DNA of 9,250 nt from an uncultured Prevotella sp. (GTDB taxonomy: Bacteria; Bacteroidota; Bacteroidia; Bacteroidales; Bacteroidaceae), in NCBI GenBank assembly GCA_900553155.1, contig USCM01000060.1, positions 1 to 9,250 on the forward strand. Direction: 5' to 3'. The position numbers were made by a program, and so were the translations under genes. Below are positions 1 to 5,303 of the stretch, one piece after another; positions within the stretch are counted from its first letter, which is position 1, and each line of letters begins with the position of its first letter. The notes beneath the pieces were generated by a model, which did not search any database, was not told the origin of the DNA, and saw only the letters and a program-made list of their open reading frames with translations.

Positions 1-625
1 CTTTGTTATATGCGAGAATGTCAAGGGGCTACGCACAATGCTTGGTGGCAAGGTAGAGCAGAAGATTCTTGCAGATTTTCAAAGTATAGGTTATCAGATG
101 AATGTGGAAACACTTTGCGCTGCGGATTATTATACTCCGCAGAAACGCGAACGTGTGATATTTATAGGTAACAGAATAGGTGTGAAAAACTTACACCCGG
201 CTCCGTTGCTTGCCCCGAAGGACTATGTAACAACAGGCGAGGCTATTGCCGATTTGATGAATCATCCAGCCGACTCGGCGTTTAATCATGAACCTACACG
301 TCATCGTCCGGATATGGCACAGCGGATTATGGACACACCAGAAGGAAAGAGTCTGTACAAAGGCTATAGTGACGCGTGGAAAAAATGTCCTTGGAATGAG
401 CCATCGTGTACAATAAAGGAAAATCACGGAGGTGTCAACCTACATCCTAAATTGCCACGTGTACTTACTGCACGCGAGATGGCAAGGCTACAATCTTTTC
501 CTGACAACTTTATTTTTGAAGGCAAGAAGAATAAACAGCTTGTACAAATAGGCAATGCGGTACCTCCTCTACTCGGTAAAGCTATAGGATTGGCTATACG
601 AAAGGCTAAAGGCGAGTTGGATTAA
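1..625 (+). CDS. DNA (cytosine-5) methyltransferase, C-terminal part (5' end outside the window)
   Basis: This enzyme transfers a methyl group from S-adenosylmethionine to C5 of cytosine in a specific DNA site. The frame is open from base 2, and the first residues read FVICENVKGL. That is conserved motif VI (ENV), so the ATG at position 38 is internal, not the start; the SAM-binding motif I and the catalytic Pro-Cys loop lie upstream of the window. Visible after it are motif VIII (QKRERVIFIG, about 137-169), a target-recognition region of roughly 100 residues, motif IX (TAREMARLQSFPDNF, about 467-514) and motif X (QIGNAVPPLLGKA, about 545-583). About 207 residues are seen, and the C-terminal half looks intact. 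The family is certain; the DNA target cannot be read from sequence. No restriction endonuclease follows within the window, so it may be an orphan enzyme or its partner may lie upstream. Confidence 0.95.
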   Translation, partial: FVICENVKGLRTMLGGKVEQKILADFQSIGYQMNVETLCAADYYTPQKRERVIFIGNRIGVKNLHPAPLLAPKDYVTTGEAIADLMNHPADSAFNHEPTRHRPDMAQRIMDTPEGKSLYKGYSDAWKKCPWNEPSCTIKENHGGVNLHPKLPRVLTAREMARLQSFPDNFIFEGKKNKQLVQIGNAVPPLLGKAIGLAIRKAKGELD

Positions 626-665
626 TAGCTATGTACAGCAAGTTAAAAAGTGCATGAATATAAAT

Positions 666-714
666 ATTGCGGTTGCTTTTCCATAATTTTGCATACTGGA
701 AAAACAACCGCAAT
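666..714. promoter_or_regulatory. Palindrome enclosing a -7-like promoter box, upstream of the 84-residue gene
   Basis: Two 17-bp arms (666-682 and 698-714) are reverse complements with one mismatch and frame a 15-bp AT-rich centre. The centre contains TAATTTTG at 684-691, an exact match to the Bacteroidetes -7 consensus TAnnTTTG. I see no good -33 TTTG at the expected 19-21 bp upstream. If the box is used, transcription would begin near the right arm and leave a leader of only about 20 nt before the ATG at 720. The right arm is not followed by a T-run, so it is a poor intrinsic terminator for the methyltransferase gene. An operator, or a promoter carried on a small dispersed palindromic repeat, fits better. 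The arms are seen directly; the role is inferred. Confidence 0.55.
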
Positions 715-719
715 TTATT

Positions 720-974
720 ATGTATATAGAAAACATCGATATTGACGAACAACTTGCCATACTATGGAGCAAAGTCTACGCTTCTATCATATATATTATA
801 GACAATCATTTTGGACGTGAACAAAAGGTTGTTCTTACATGCAACGATTCGGCAGATGCGATAGTTGTCACTTACGACGGGGTTATAAAGCTACTCAGTA
901 AAGATGGCTTTTTAGAGGATGCCGAACAGTTTGACGACTATGTTTTGTACGATGTCTATAGAGAATTAATGTGA
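720..974 (+). CDS. Hypothetical acidic 84-residue protein
   Basis: I do not recognise a family. The protein has no signal peptide, clear membrane segment or nucleotide-binding motif. It is rich in Asp and Glu, especially near the C-terminus (LEDAEQFDDYVLYDVYREL), with a hydrophobic helix-like stretch near residues 13-29 (ILWSKVYASIIYIIDNH). ATG at 720 is the only plausible start: the in-frame stop TAA at 684-686 lies just upstream and no other start codon falls between. Coding looks real because the reading is clean, the residue mix is protein-like, and a palindrome with a -7-like box sits directly before it. It lies 94 bp after the methyltransferase gene on the same strand, but the palindrome between them argues for its own transcription. 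A small cytoplasmic regulator, antitoxin-like or accessory protein is possible; nothing in the sequence decides. Confidence 0.6.
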   Translation: MYIENIDIDEQLAILWSKVYASIIYIIDNHFGREQKVVLTCNDSADAIVVTYDGVIKLLSKDGFLEDAEQFDDYVLYDVYRELM

Positions 975-1032
975 TAGTTTAGTGACAGGTGTCCCTCCCA
1001 CACTGCAACCTAGCACTTCTGTATCTCTCTAT

Positions 1033-1058
1033 CTATCAACGCTATACACCGTTGATAG
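1033..1058. repeat. Inverted repeat (hairpin) in the gene-free region
   Basis: CTATCAACG at 1033-1041 and CGTTGATAG at 1050-1058 are perfect 9-bp complements around an 8-nt loop. Short TCTCT (1026-1030) and AGAGA (1071-1075) flanks could extend it weakly. No T-run follows on the plus strand, so it is not a canonical terminator for the 84-residue gene, though it lies about 60 bp after its stop. Its function is unknown. Confidence 0.4.
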
Positions 1059-1197
1059 GAAGAAAAAGTGAGAGAATGAGGGGTTGAAAAAGAAAAAGAC
1101 ATAGTAATATCCTTCTGTCTGAAGTTTATACCCACTGTTCAATAAAGGTTTGTGTAGTATAAAATATCTTAATAACCCACTTTATTTACAATGTTTA

Positions 1198-1229
1198 TTT
1201 GGTTATATGTGTTGAAAAGTGTAGCTTTG
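1198..1229 (+). promoter_or_regulatory. Promoter for the DUF4143 ATPase gene
   Basis: TTTG at 1198-1201 is followed after exactly 20 bp by TAGCTTTG at 1222-1229. This matches both halves of the Bacteroidetes sigma-ABfr promoter consensus at the preferred spacing. Transcription would start near 1235 and give a leader of about 90 nt. The first of the four 15-bp motifs (1209-1223) sits between the two boxes and supplies the TA of the -7 box, so anything bound there should compete with RNA polymerase. Confidence 0.65.
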
Positions 1230-1322
1230 CTGTGATATTACGTGTCAGAAAGTGTAAACTTTTGCTATGATCAAGTGTCGAAAAGTGTAGTAAATAGACG
1301 GTTTTATGTGTCTAAAAGTGTA
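1209..1322 (+). repeat. Four 15-bp motifs phased at exactly 33 bp
   Basis: Copies lie at 1209-1223 (GTGTTGAAAAGTGTA), 1242-1256 (GTGTCAGAAAGTGTA), 1275-1289 (GTGTCGAAAAGTGTA) and 1308-1322 (GTGTCTAAAAGTGTA). Twelve of 15 columns are invariant, and the start-to-start distance is 33 bp each time. Inside every copy GTGT occurs twice, 10 bp apart, about one helical turn. The 18-bp spacers differ, although the first two still share a TTTGCT-N-TGAT-like core. The first copy overlaps the promoter, and the last ends 5 bp before the ATPase start codon, so copies 2-4 would lie in the mRNA leader. The short motif and short spacers do not fit a CRISPR array. An operator array or an iteron-like protein-binding array is the likeliest reading; that role is inferred. 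Confidence 0.75.
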
Positions 1323-1327
1323 ATAAG

Positions 1328-2614
1328 ATGAAGAGAAAAATATATACTCAGCTTGTTGAATGGAAGAATCAAGAACATTATAAGCCATTGATATTAAACG
1401 GAGTAAGGCAATGTGGAAAGACTTATATACTAAAGGAATTCGGTCGCAAAGAGTTTGATAATCTTGCTTATGTCAGTTGTGATAGAAATGAGAACTTGTA
1501 TGCTATATATGCAGGCGACTTTGATACAGCAAGAATTATTCGTGGATTAAGTGCTTTGACCGGAGTGGATATCATTCCAGGCAAGACCCTTATATTCTTG
1601 GATGAGGTGCAAGCGTTTCCCAAAGCTTTGGAAGCCTTGAAGTATTTCTGTGAAGATGCTCCAGAGTATCATATTGTGGTGGCTGGTTCGCTATTGGGTG
1701 TTGCCTTGCATACTGGTGTTTCTTTTCCTGTAGGTAAGGTGCAAACAATGCGCCTGTTTCCGATGGACTTTGAAGAATTTCTTATGGCAATGGGCGAAAA
1801 CCAACTGCTCAAGTTGATGCATAGCAAAGATTATGAGCTGATGAATGCGTTTCACGAGAAATTAAAAGACTATTTGCGTCAATACTATTATGTGGGTGGA
1901 ATGCCTGAAGTTGTGAAGACGTATGTGGAAAACAAATTGCTGAATCAAGTGCGCACTATTCAGAACGAGATACTTTCCAATTATGCCAGTGACTTTTCAA
2001 AGCATGCTCCAACACAGGAGGTGCCTCGCATAGATATGGTATGGCGGTCTATATTGGGGCAACTCTCTAAAGAAAATAAGAAATTTGTCTATGGTGTATT
2101 GAAGAAAGGTGGCAGAGCCAAAGAGTTTGAATTGGCAATACAATGGTTGGTGGATGCCGGTTTGGTGTATAAGATAACTAAGGTGACAAAGCCAGAGTTG
2201 CCCTTGAAGTTTTATGAAGACTTGTCGGCATTCAAGCTATATCTATGCGATTGTGGACTGATGGGGGCAATGGCAGATACCGCTGCAAAGGATGTGTTGC
2301 TTGGCGATAATGTATTTACGGAATATAAGGGAGCGTTCACTGAACAATATGTTCTTCAACAGTTGCTTGCATCAGGTTTTACCAATATTTATTATTATAG
2401 TTCCGAAACATCTCGTATGGAGATGGATTTCCTCGTTCAGCGTAATGGCATCCTATTGCCTATAGAGGTAAAGGGCGGTACAAGCATCAAGGCAACCTCG
2501 TTGCATAATTACCTTATGGAGCATCCGGATATATCTGCCATACGCTATTCCATGTTGCCATACCGTCAACAAGATAACATCACCAATATGCCACTATACG
2601 GAGTATTTCTGTGA
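1328..2614 (+). CDS. AAA_14/DUF4143 family ATPase with C-terminal nuclease-like domain
   Basis: This 428-residue protein has the usual architecture and length of the AAA_14 plus DUF4143 family. Walker A is GVRQCGKT at residues 25-32 (many relatives have Val where this has Cys), Walker B is LIFLDEVQ at 88-95, and a sensor-like AGSLLG lies at 119-124. The C-terminal part carries a PD-(D/E)XK-type signature: E339, D367 in EMDFLV, then E380 and K382 in IEVKGG. ATP hydrolysis is well supported; nuclease activity is only suggested by the motif. The family's cellular role is not settled; members are common in bacteria and archaea, often in accessory regions. ATG at 1328 is the first possible start, because TAA at 1313-1315 is in frame upstream. 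There is no Shine-Dalgarno. The gene converges with the exonuclease gene, leaving only 11 bp and no visible terminator between them. Regulation probably involves the phased motifs just upstream. Confidence 0.92.
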   Translation: MKRKIYTQLVEWKNQEHYKPLILNGVRQCGKTYILKEFGRKEFDNLAYVSCDRNENLYAIYAGDFDTARIIRGLSALTGVDIIPGKTLIFLDEVQAFPKALEALKYFCEDAPEYHIVVAGSLLGVALHTGVSFPVGKVQTMRLFPMDFEEFLMAMGENQLLKLMHSKDYELMNAFHEKLKDYLRQYYYVGGMPEVVKTYVENKLLNQVRTIQNEILSNYASDFSKHAPTQEVPRIDMVWRSILGQLSKENKKFVYGVLKKGGRAKEFELAIQWLVDAGLVYKITKVTKPELPLKFYEDLSAFKLYLCDCGLMGAMADTAAKDVLLGDNVFTEYKGAFTEQYVLQQLLASGFTNIYYYSSETSRMEMDFLVQRNGILLPIEVKGGTSIKATSLHNYLMEHPDISAIRYSMLPYRQQDNITNMPLYGVFL

Positions 2615-2625
2615 TAAGACAACTA

Positions 2626-3114
2626 TTAAAGAATTTGCAGTGCAATGGCGGCGCAGGCTTCTGCGTCAGCCAAGGCATGGTGATGGTTGGTTAAGTCGTA
2701 TCCGCAACGTGCGGCGATAACGTTAAGTGTGTGCTGGCCTTTGGGCCATACCCGGCGTGAGGCTATGCAGGTGCAGTAGAAGGGGTAGTCGGGATAGTCC
2801 ATCTGATATACACGGAAGACTGCCTTCAGACAACTCTCGTCGAACGCCTTGTTGTGGGCAACGAGTGGCAGGCCGGCTATCTTATGCTCTACCTGCTTCC
2901 ATACCTCGGGAAAGATGGGTGCGTCCTCGGTATCGGCGGCGCATAGACCATGCACCTGGCTGCACCAGTAGTTGTAATACTCGGGTTCGGGCTTAATGAG
3001 CGAGTAGAACTTGTCCACTATCTCGCCTCCACGAACTATGACGATGCCAACAGAGCATACTGATGAACGCTCGTTGTTGGCTGTTTCAAAATCGATTGCG
3101 GCAAAGTCTTTCAT
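2626..3114 (-). CDS. DnaQ-like 3'-5' exonuclease (DEDDh family)
   Basis: At 162 residues this is a single exonuclease domain with no added polymerase or BRCT region. The catalytic set is complete: D8 and E10 in AIDFET (Exo I), D92 in HNKAFDESCL (Exo II), and H145 with D150 in HHALADAEA (Exo III, H-x4-D spacing of the DEDDh class). Such enzymes bind two metal ions and remove nucleotides from 3' ends of DNA or RNA; they act in proofreading, repair or RNA trimming. Which of these applies here cannot be told. It resembles stand-alone DnaQ-like proteins more than the polymerase III epsilon subunit, because it lacks a long C-terminal polymerase-binding tail. It is transcribed divergently from pyrH and has its own promoter. 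No signal peptide is present, so it is cytoplasmic. Confidence 0.93.
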   Translation of the reverse strand: MKDFAAIDFETANNERSSVCSVGIVIVRGGEIVDKFYSLIKPEPEYYNYWCSQVHGLCAADTEDAPIFPEVWKQVEHKIAGLPLVAHNKAFDESCLKAVFRVYQMDYPDYPFYCTCIASRRVWPKGQHTLNVIAARCGYDLTNHHHALADAEACAAIALQIL

Positions 3115-3181
3115 TGTTGCGTTTGTTTAATAAAACCTTTTGCATGTTATCATAGTGGTGTGTTAATCCTGTTTACTATTG

Positions 3182-3213
3182 CAAAAGTATGATATTTAAT
3201 TAAAATTAGCAAA
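3182..3213 (-). promoter_or_regulatory. Promoter of the exonuclease gene
   Basis: Read on the minus strand, TTTG (3213-3210) is followed after 20 bp by TACTTTTG (3189-3182), an exact match to the Bacteroidetes -33/-7 pattern with the usual spacing. The start codon lies about 70 bp downstream, giving a leader of roughly 60 nt. Confidence 0.6.
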
Positions 3214-3330
3214 TAATTTGATAGTTTTATTATTGTTATTCAATAAACGTCTACTTTTTGTAAACGAACAGGCAGCGTGTTGCATAAGCGTAACAATATA
3301 TATACAGCTCCAAAATAATATAGCAACAGA

Positions 3331-3362
3331 TTTCTTACTATCAGAAATTTGCTGTACCTTTG
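3331..3362 (+). promoter_or_regulatory. Promoter of pyrH
   Basis: TACCTTTG at 3355-3362 matches the -7 consensus TAnnTTTG. The -33 position, 20 bp upstream, reads TTTC (3331-3334), one base off TTTG. Transcription would start near 3369 and leave a leader of about 75 nt, rich in A and free of a Shine-Dalgarno sequence, as is usual for highly expressed Bacteroidetes genes. Confidence 0.55.
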
Positions 3363-3443
3363 TCTTTAAATTGGCTACGTGTGCTTTTAATGTATGCCTT
3401 CAATTAAGCAATAATATAAACAATAACAATAAACATAACAACT

Positions 3444-4154
3444 ATGAGCAAGTTCAACAGAATTCTTCTCAAGCTCAGCGGCGAGAGCCTTATGGGCAAG
3501 CAGAGCTTCGGTATCGACCCGGTGCGTCTGGGCGAGTATGCACAGCAGATTAAGGAAGTGCACGAGATGGGTGTGCAGATAGGCATCGTTATCGGTGGCG
3601 GCAACATCTTCCGCGGACTGAGCGGAGCGTCTAAGGGGTTCGACCGTGTAAAGGGCGACCAGATGGGTATGTGCGCTACAGTGATCAACTCGCTTGCTCT
3701 TAGCTCTGCCCTCGGTGCCCTTGGCGTTAAGACCAAGGTGCTTACAGCTATCCGTATGGAGCCTATCGGCGAGTTCTACTCTAAGTGGAAGGCTATCGAG
3801 GCTATGGAGGCAGGTTATGTGTGCATCTTCTCGGCAGGTACAGGTTCGCCTTACTTCACTACCGATACCGGCTCGTCATTGCGCGGCATCGAGATTGAGG
3901 CAGACGTTATGCTCAAGGGTACACGTGTTGACGGCATCTACACAGCCGACCCAGAGAAGGACCCAACAGCAACCAAGTTTACCGACATAACATACGACGA
4001 GATTTACACTCGTGGCTTAAAGGTGATGGACCTCACAGCAACAACAATGTGCAAGGAGAACAACTTGCCTATCTACGTGTTCAATATGGACATCGTGGGC
4101 AACCTTAAGAAGGTGATGGACGGTGAGCCTATCGGCACATTGGTACACAACTAA
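3444..4154 (+). CDS. pyrH: UMP kinase (uridylate kinase)
   Basis: PyrH phosphorylates UMP to UDP using ATP, the first committed kinase step of pyrimidine nucleotide synthesis after UMP, in the cytoplasm. It belongs to the amino-acid kinase fold and works as a hexamer in known bacteria. At 236 residues it is full length. Visible signatures are KLSGE at 10-14 (phosphate binding), GGGNIFRG at 51-58, GDQMGM at 71-76, the UMP-contact loop AGTGSPYFTTDT at 131-142, and the ATP-site segment KGTRVDGIYTADP at 158-170. The start at 3444 gives the expected N-terminus (MSKFNRILLKLSGES). It stands alone with its own promoter and terminator; in many bacteria pyrH neighbours tsf and frr, which are not in this window. 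In other bacteria UTP inhibits and GTP activates this enzyme; that is family knowledge, not visible here. Confidence 0.98.
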   Translation: MSKFNRILLKLSGESLMGKQSFGIDPVRLGEYAQQIKEVHEMGVQIGIVIGGGNIFRGLSGASKGFDRVKGDQMGMCATVINSLALSSALGALGVKTKVLTAIRMEPIGEFYSKWKAIEAMEAGYVCIFSAGTGSPYFTTDTGSSLRGIEIEADVMLKGTRVDGIYTADPEKDPTATKFTDITYDEIYTRGLKVMDLTATTMCKENNLPIYVFNMDIVGNLKKVMDGEPIGTLVHN

Positions 4155-4174
4155 TTGTAAACATATTAAATAAT

Positions 4175-4199
4175 ACAGCACGGCTTCGTGCCGTGCTGT
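4175..4199 (+). terminator. Intrinsic terminator after pyrH
   Basis: ACAGCACGGC (4175-4184) and GCCGTGCTGT (4190-4199) form a perfect, GC-rich 10-bp stem with the loop TTCGT, 20 bp after the pyrH stop codon. The following T-run is short (about three Ts before AT-rich sequence), so termination may be incomplete, and some read-through into the nuclease gene is plausible. Confidence 0.8.
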
Positions 4200-4228
4200 T
4201 TATGTATAATGATATATTGTTCTTGAAA

Positions 4229-5227
4229 ATGAAACATTCTTTACGCAGTATTTCTTTAACATTGGCTTTCTTTGTCTTTGGCTCGGCTTTTGCACAGGGT
4301 CCCAATGGCAGCGGCACCTACTATCAGGCTGCCGACGGCAAGAAAGGAAAGGCGCTTAAGACAGCGCTGTTTAAAATCATACAGAACCCTAAGGTAGCTT
4401 CGTACAAAGGTCTTCAGGAGTGCTATAAAACTACCGACCGCCGCGAAGACGGTAAGGTGTGGGATATGTACTCGTGTACAACCAACTATAACTTCAGCCA
4501 GTGTACGGGCAGTTATTCTAAGGAGGGCGACATGTTCAACCGTGAGCACTCGTTCCCAAAGAGCTGGTTTAAAGAGGGAAAGCCTATGTATTCGGACATC
4601 GTGCACGTTGTGCCGTGCGACGGATATGTGAACAACCGCCGTGGACACGAGCCTTTCGGCGAGACCGACGGCGATGTGTATAAGTCGAACAAGGGCTTTA
4701 GCAAGCTCGGCGCATCTAAGACGCCTGGCTATTCGGGTAAGGTGTTTGAGCCTAACGATATCTATAAGGGCGACTTTGCGCGTATCTACCTCTATATGGC
4801 AACGTGCTATGAGGACCGCATCTCGTCTTGGAGCAGTCCGATGCTTGCTGGCAACAGCTATCCGGCATATAAGGATTGGGTTATAAAGATGTTCTTGAGG
4901 TGGACTGCCAACGACCCCGTAAGCGAGAAGGAGATAAACCGCAACAACGCTGCCTATGGTATACAGAAGAACCGCAATCCCTTTGTCGACTATCCGGGAT
5001 TGGAGCAGTATATCTGGGGCGACAAGCAGGACGTGCCTTTCAGCTACGACAACTACGACAAGCCAACCGGCATATACGACATCCCGACAGTTGAGGCTCC
5101 GCGCATTGTGCGTGTATACACCATCAGCGGCACCATGGTTCGCACTGCCGACAGCGAGGCAAATGCCCTCGACGGCCTTGCCAAGGGTATGTACATTGTC
5201 AATGGCAAGAAGTATGTGGTGAACTAA
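4229..5227 (+). CDS. Secreted endonuclease I (EndA/NucM family) with C-terminal sorting-like tail
   Basis: This is a non-specific, metal-dependent nuclease of the Endonuclease_1 family (beta-beta-alpha-metal fold), expected to degrade extracellular or periplasmic DNA and perhaps RNA. The protein has 332 residues. Residues 1-22 form a signal peptide (MKHSLRSI, a hydrophobic core, then AFAQ). The catalytic block is FNREHSFPKSWF at 103-114, with H107 the likely general base, followed by HVVPCDGYVNNRRG at 126-139, NDIYKGDFARIYLYM at 176-190 with N176 and D177 near the expected metal site, and RNPFVDYPGLEQYIW at 249-263. Residues about 293-332 (VRVYTISGTMV then LAKGMYIVNGKKYVVN) resemble the short C-terminal tails of exported Bacteroidetes proteins. 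I chose ATG 4229 over in-frame ATG 4202 and GTG 4193, because those give a poor signal peptide and lie beside or inside the pyrH terminator. I found no clear promoter in the 29 bp after that terminator. Confidence 0.93.
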   Translation: MKHSLRSISLTLAFFVFGSAFAQGPNGSGTYYQAADGKKGKALKTALFKIIQNPKVASYKGLQECYKTTDRREDGKVWDMYSCTTNYNFSQCTGSYSKEGDMFNREHSFPKSWFKEGKPMYSDIVHVVPCDGYVNNRRGHEPFGETDGDVYKSNKGFSKLGASKTPGYSGKVFEPNDIYKGDFARIYLYMATCYEDRISSWSSPMLAGNSYPAYKDWVIKMFLRWTANDPVSEKEINRNNAAYGIQKNRNPFVDYPGLEQYIWGDKQDVPFSYDNYDKPTGIYDIPTVEAPRIVRVYTISGTMVRTADSEANALDGLAKGMYIVNGKKYVVN

Positions 5228-5260
5228 TGTAAATAATATGTGGTGAACTAATGTAATAAA
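5213..5260 (+). repeat. 24-bp tandem duplication across the nuclease stop codon
   Basis: Copy 1 (5213-5236) and copy 2 (5237-5260) agree at 22 of 24 bases, the first 20 being identical. Copy 1 encodes the last four residues, YVVN, and the stop TAA. Copy 2 repeats the same codons and stop in the same frame just after it. This looks like a recent slippage duplication of the gene's 3' end; the duplicate is untranslated unless the first stop and the TAA at 5234-5236 are both read through. Confidence 0.85.
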
Positions 5261-5303
5261 AGAAAAGGCGTGCAACTCCTTGGAGCTGCACGCCTTTTCT
5301 TTT
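5258..5303. terminator. Bidirectional terminator between the nuclease and FMN-binding genes
   Basis: Seventeen-base arms (AAAAGAAAAGGCGTGCA at 5258-5274 and TGCACGCCTTTTCTTTT at 5287-5303) are perfect reverse complements, with a further inner CTCC/GGAG pairing. A-rich and T-rich ends flank a GC core, so the element works as an intrinsic terminator in both directions. It serves the converging nuclease gene (plus) and the M16/FMN operon (minus). Its right edge touches the TAA of the minus-strand gene at 5302-5304. Confidence 0.92.

Larger units (their letters stand above)
975..1327. other. 353-bp gene-free region
   Basis: No convincing coding sequence is present on either strand. The first part (about 975-1120) holds a 9-bp inverted repeat and a purine-rich stretch. 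The second part (about 1195-1322) holds a promoter and four phased 15-bp motifs, described separately. The bases between, about 1120-1195, are AT-rich and show nothing I can name. The left portion could be decayed remains of a lost gene, but I see no recognisable protein fragment. Confidence 0.6.
3115..3443. other. 329-bp divergent intergenic region between the exonuclease gene and pyrH
   Basis: This AT-rich region carries no convincing gene. It holds a minus-strand promoter for the exonuclease gene and a plus-strand promoter for pyrH, listed separately. A 6-bp inverted repeat (ATTTCT at 3330-3335, AGAAAT at 3343-3348) sits between the -33 and -7 positions of the pyrH promoter and may be an operator half-site pair, but it is short enough to be chance. 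The middle, about 3215-3325, shows nothing I can assign. Confidence 0.6.

Noticed and set aside
38..40. ATG at 38 as the start of the methyltransferase gene
   Set aside because: The frame is open upstream and encodes conserved motif VI (ENV), so the gene begins outside the window.
1209..1322. CRISPR array
   Set aside because: The repeat is only 15 bp, spacers are 18 bp and partly similar to each other, copies vary, and no cas gene is nearby.
4193..4228. Upstream starts (GTG 4193, ATG 4202) for the nuclease
   Set aside because: They lie inside or right beside the pyrH terminator stem and add residues that spoil an otherwise typical signal peptide.
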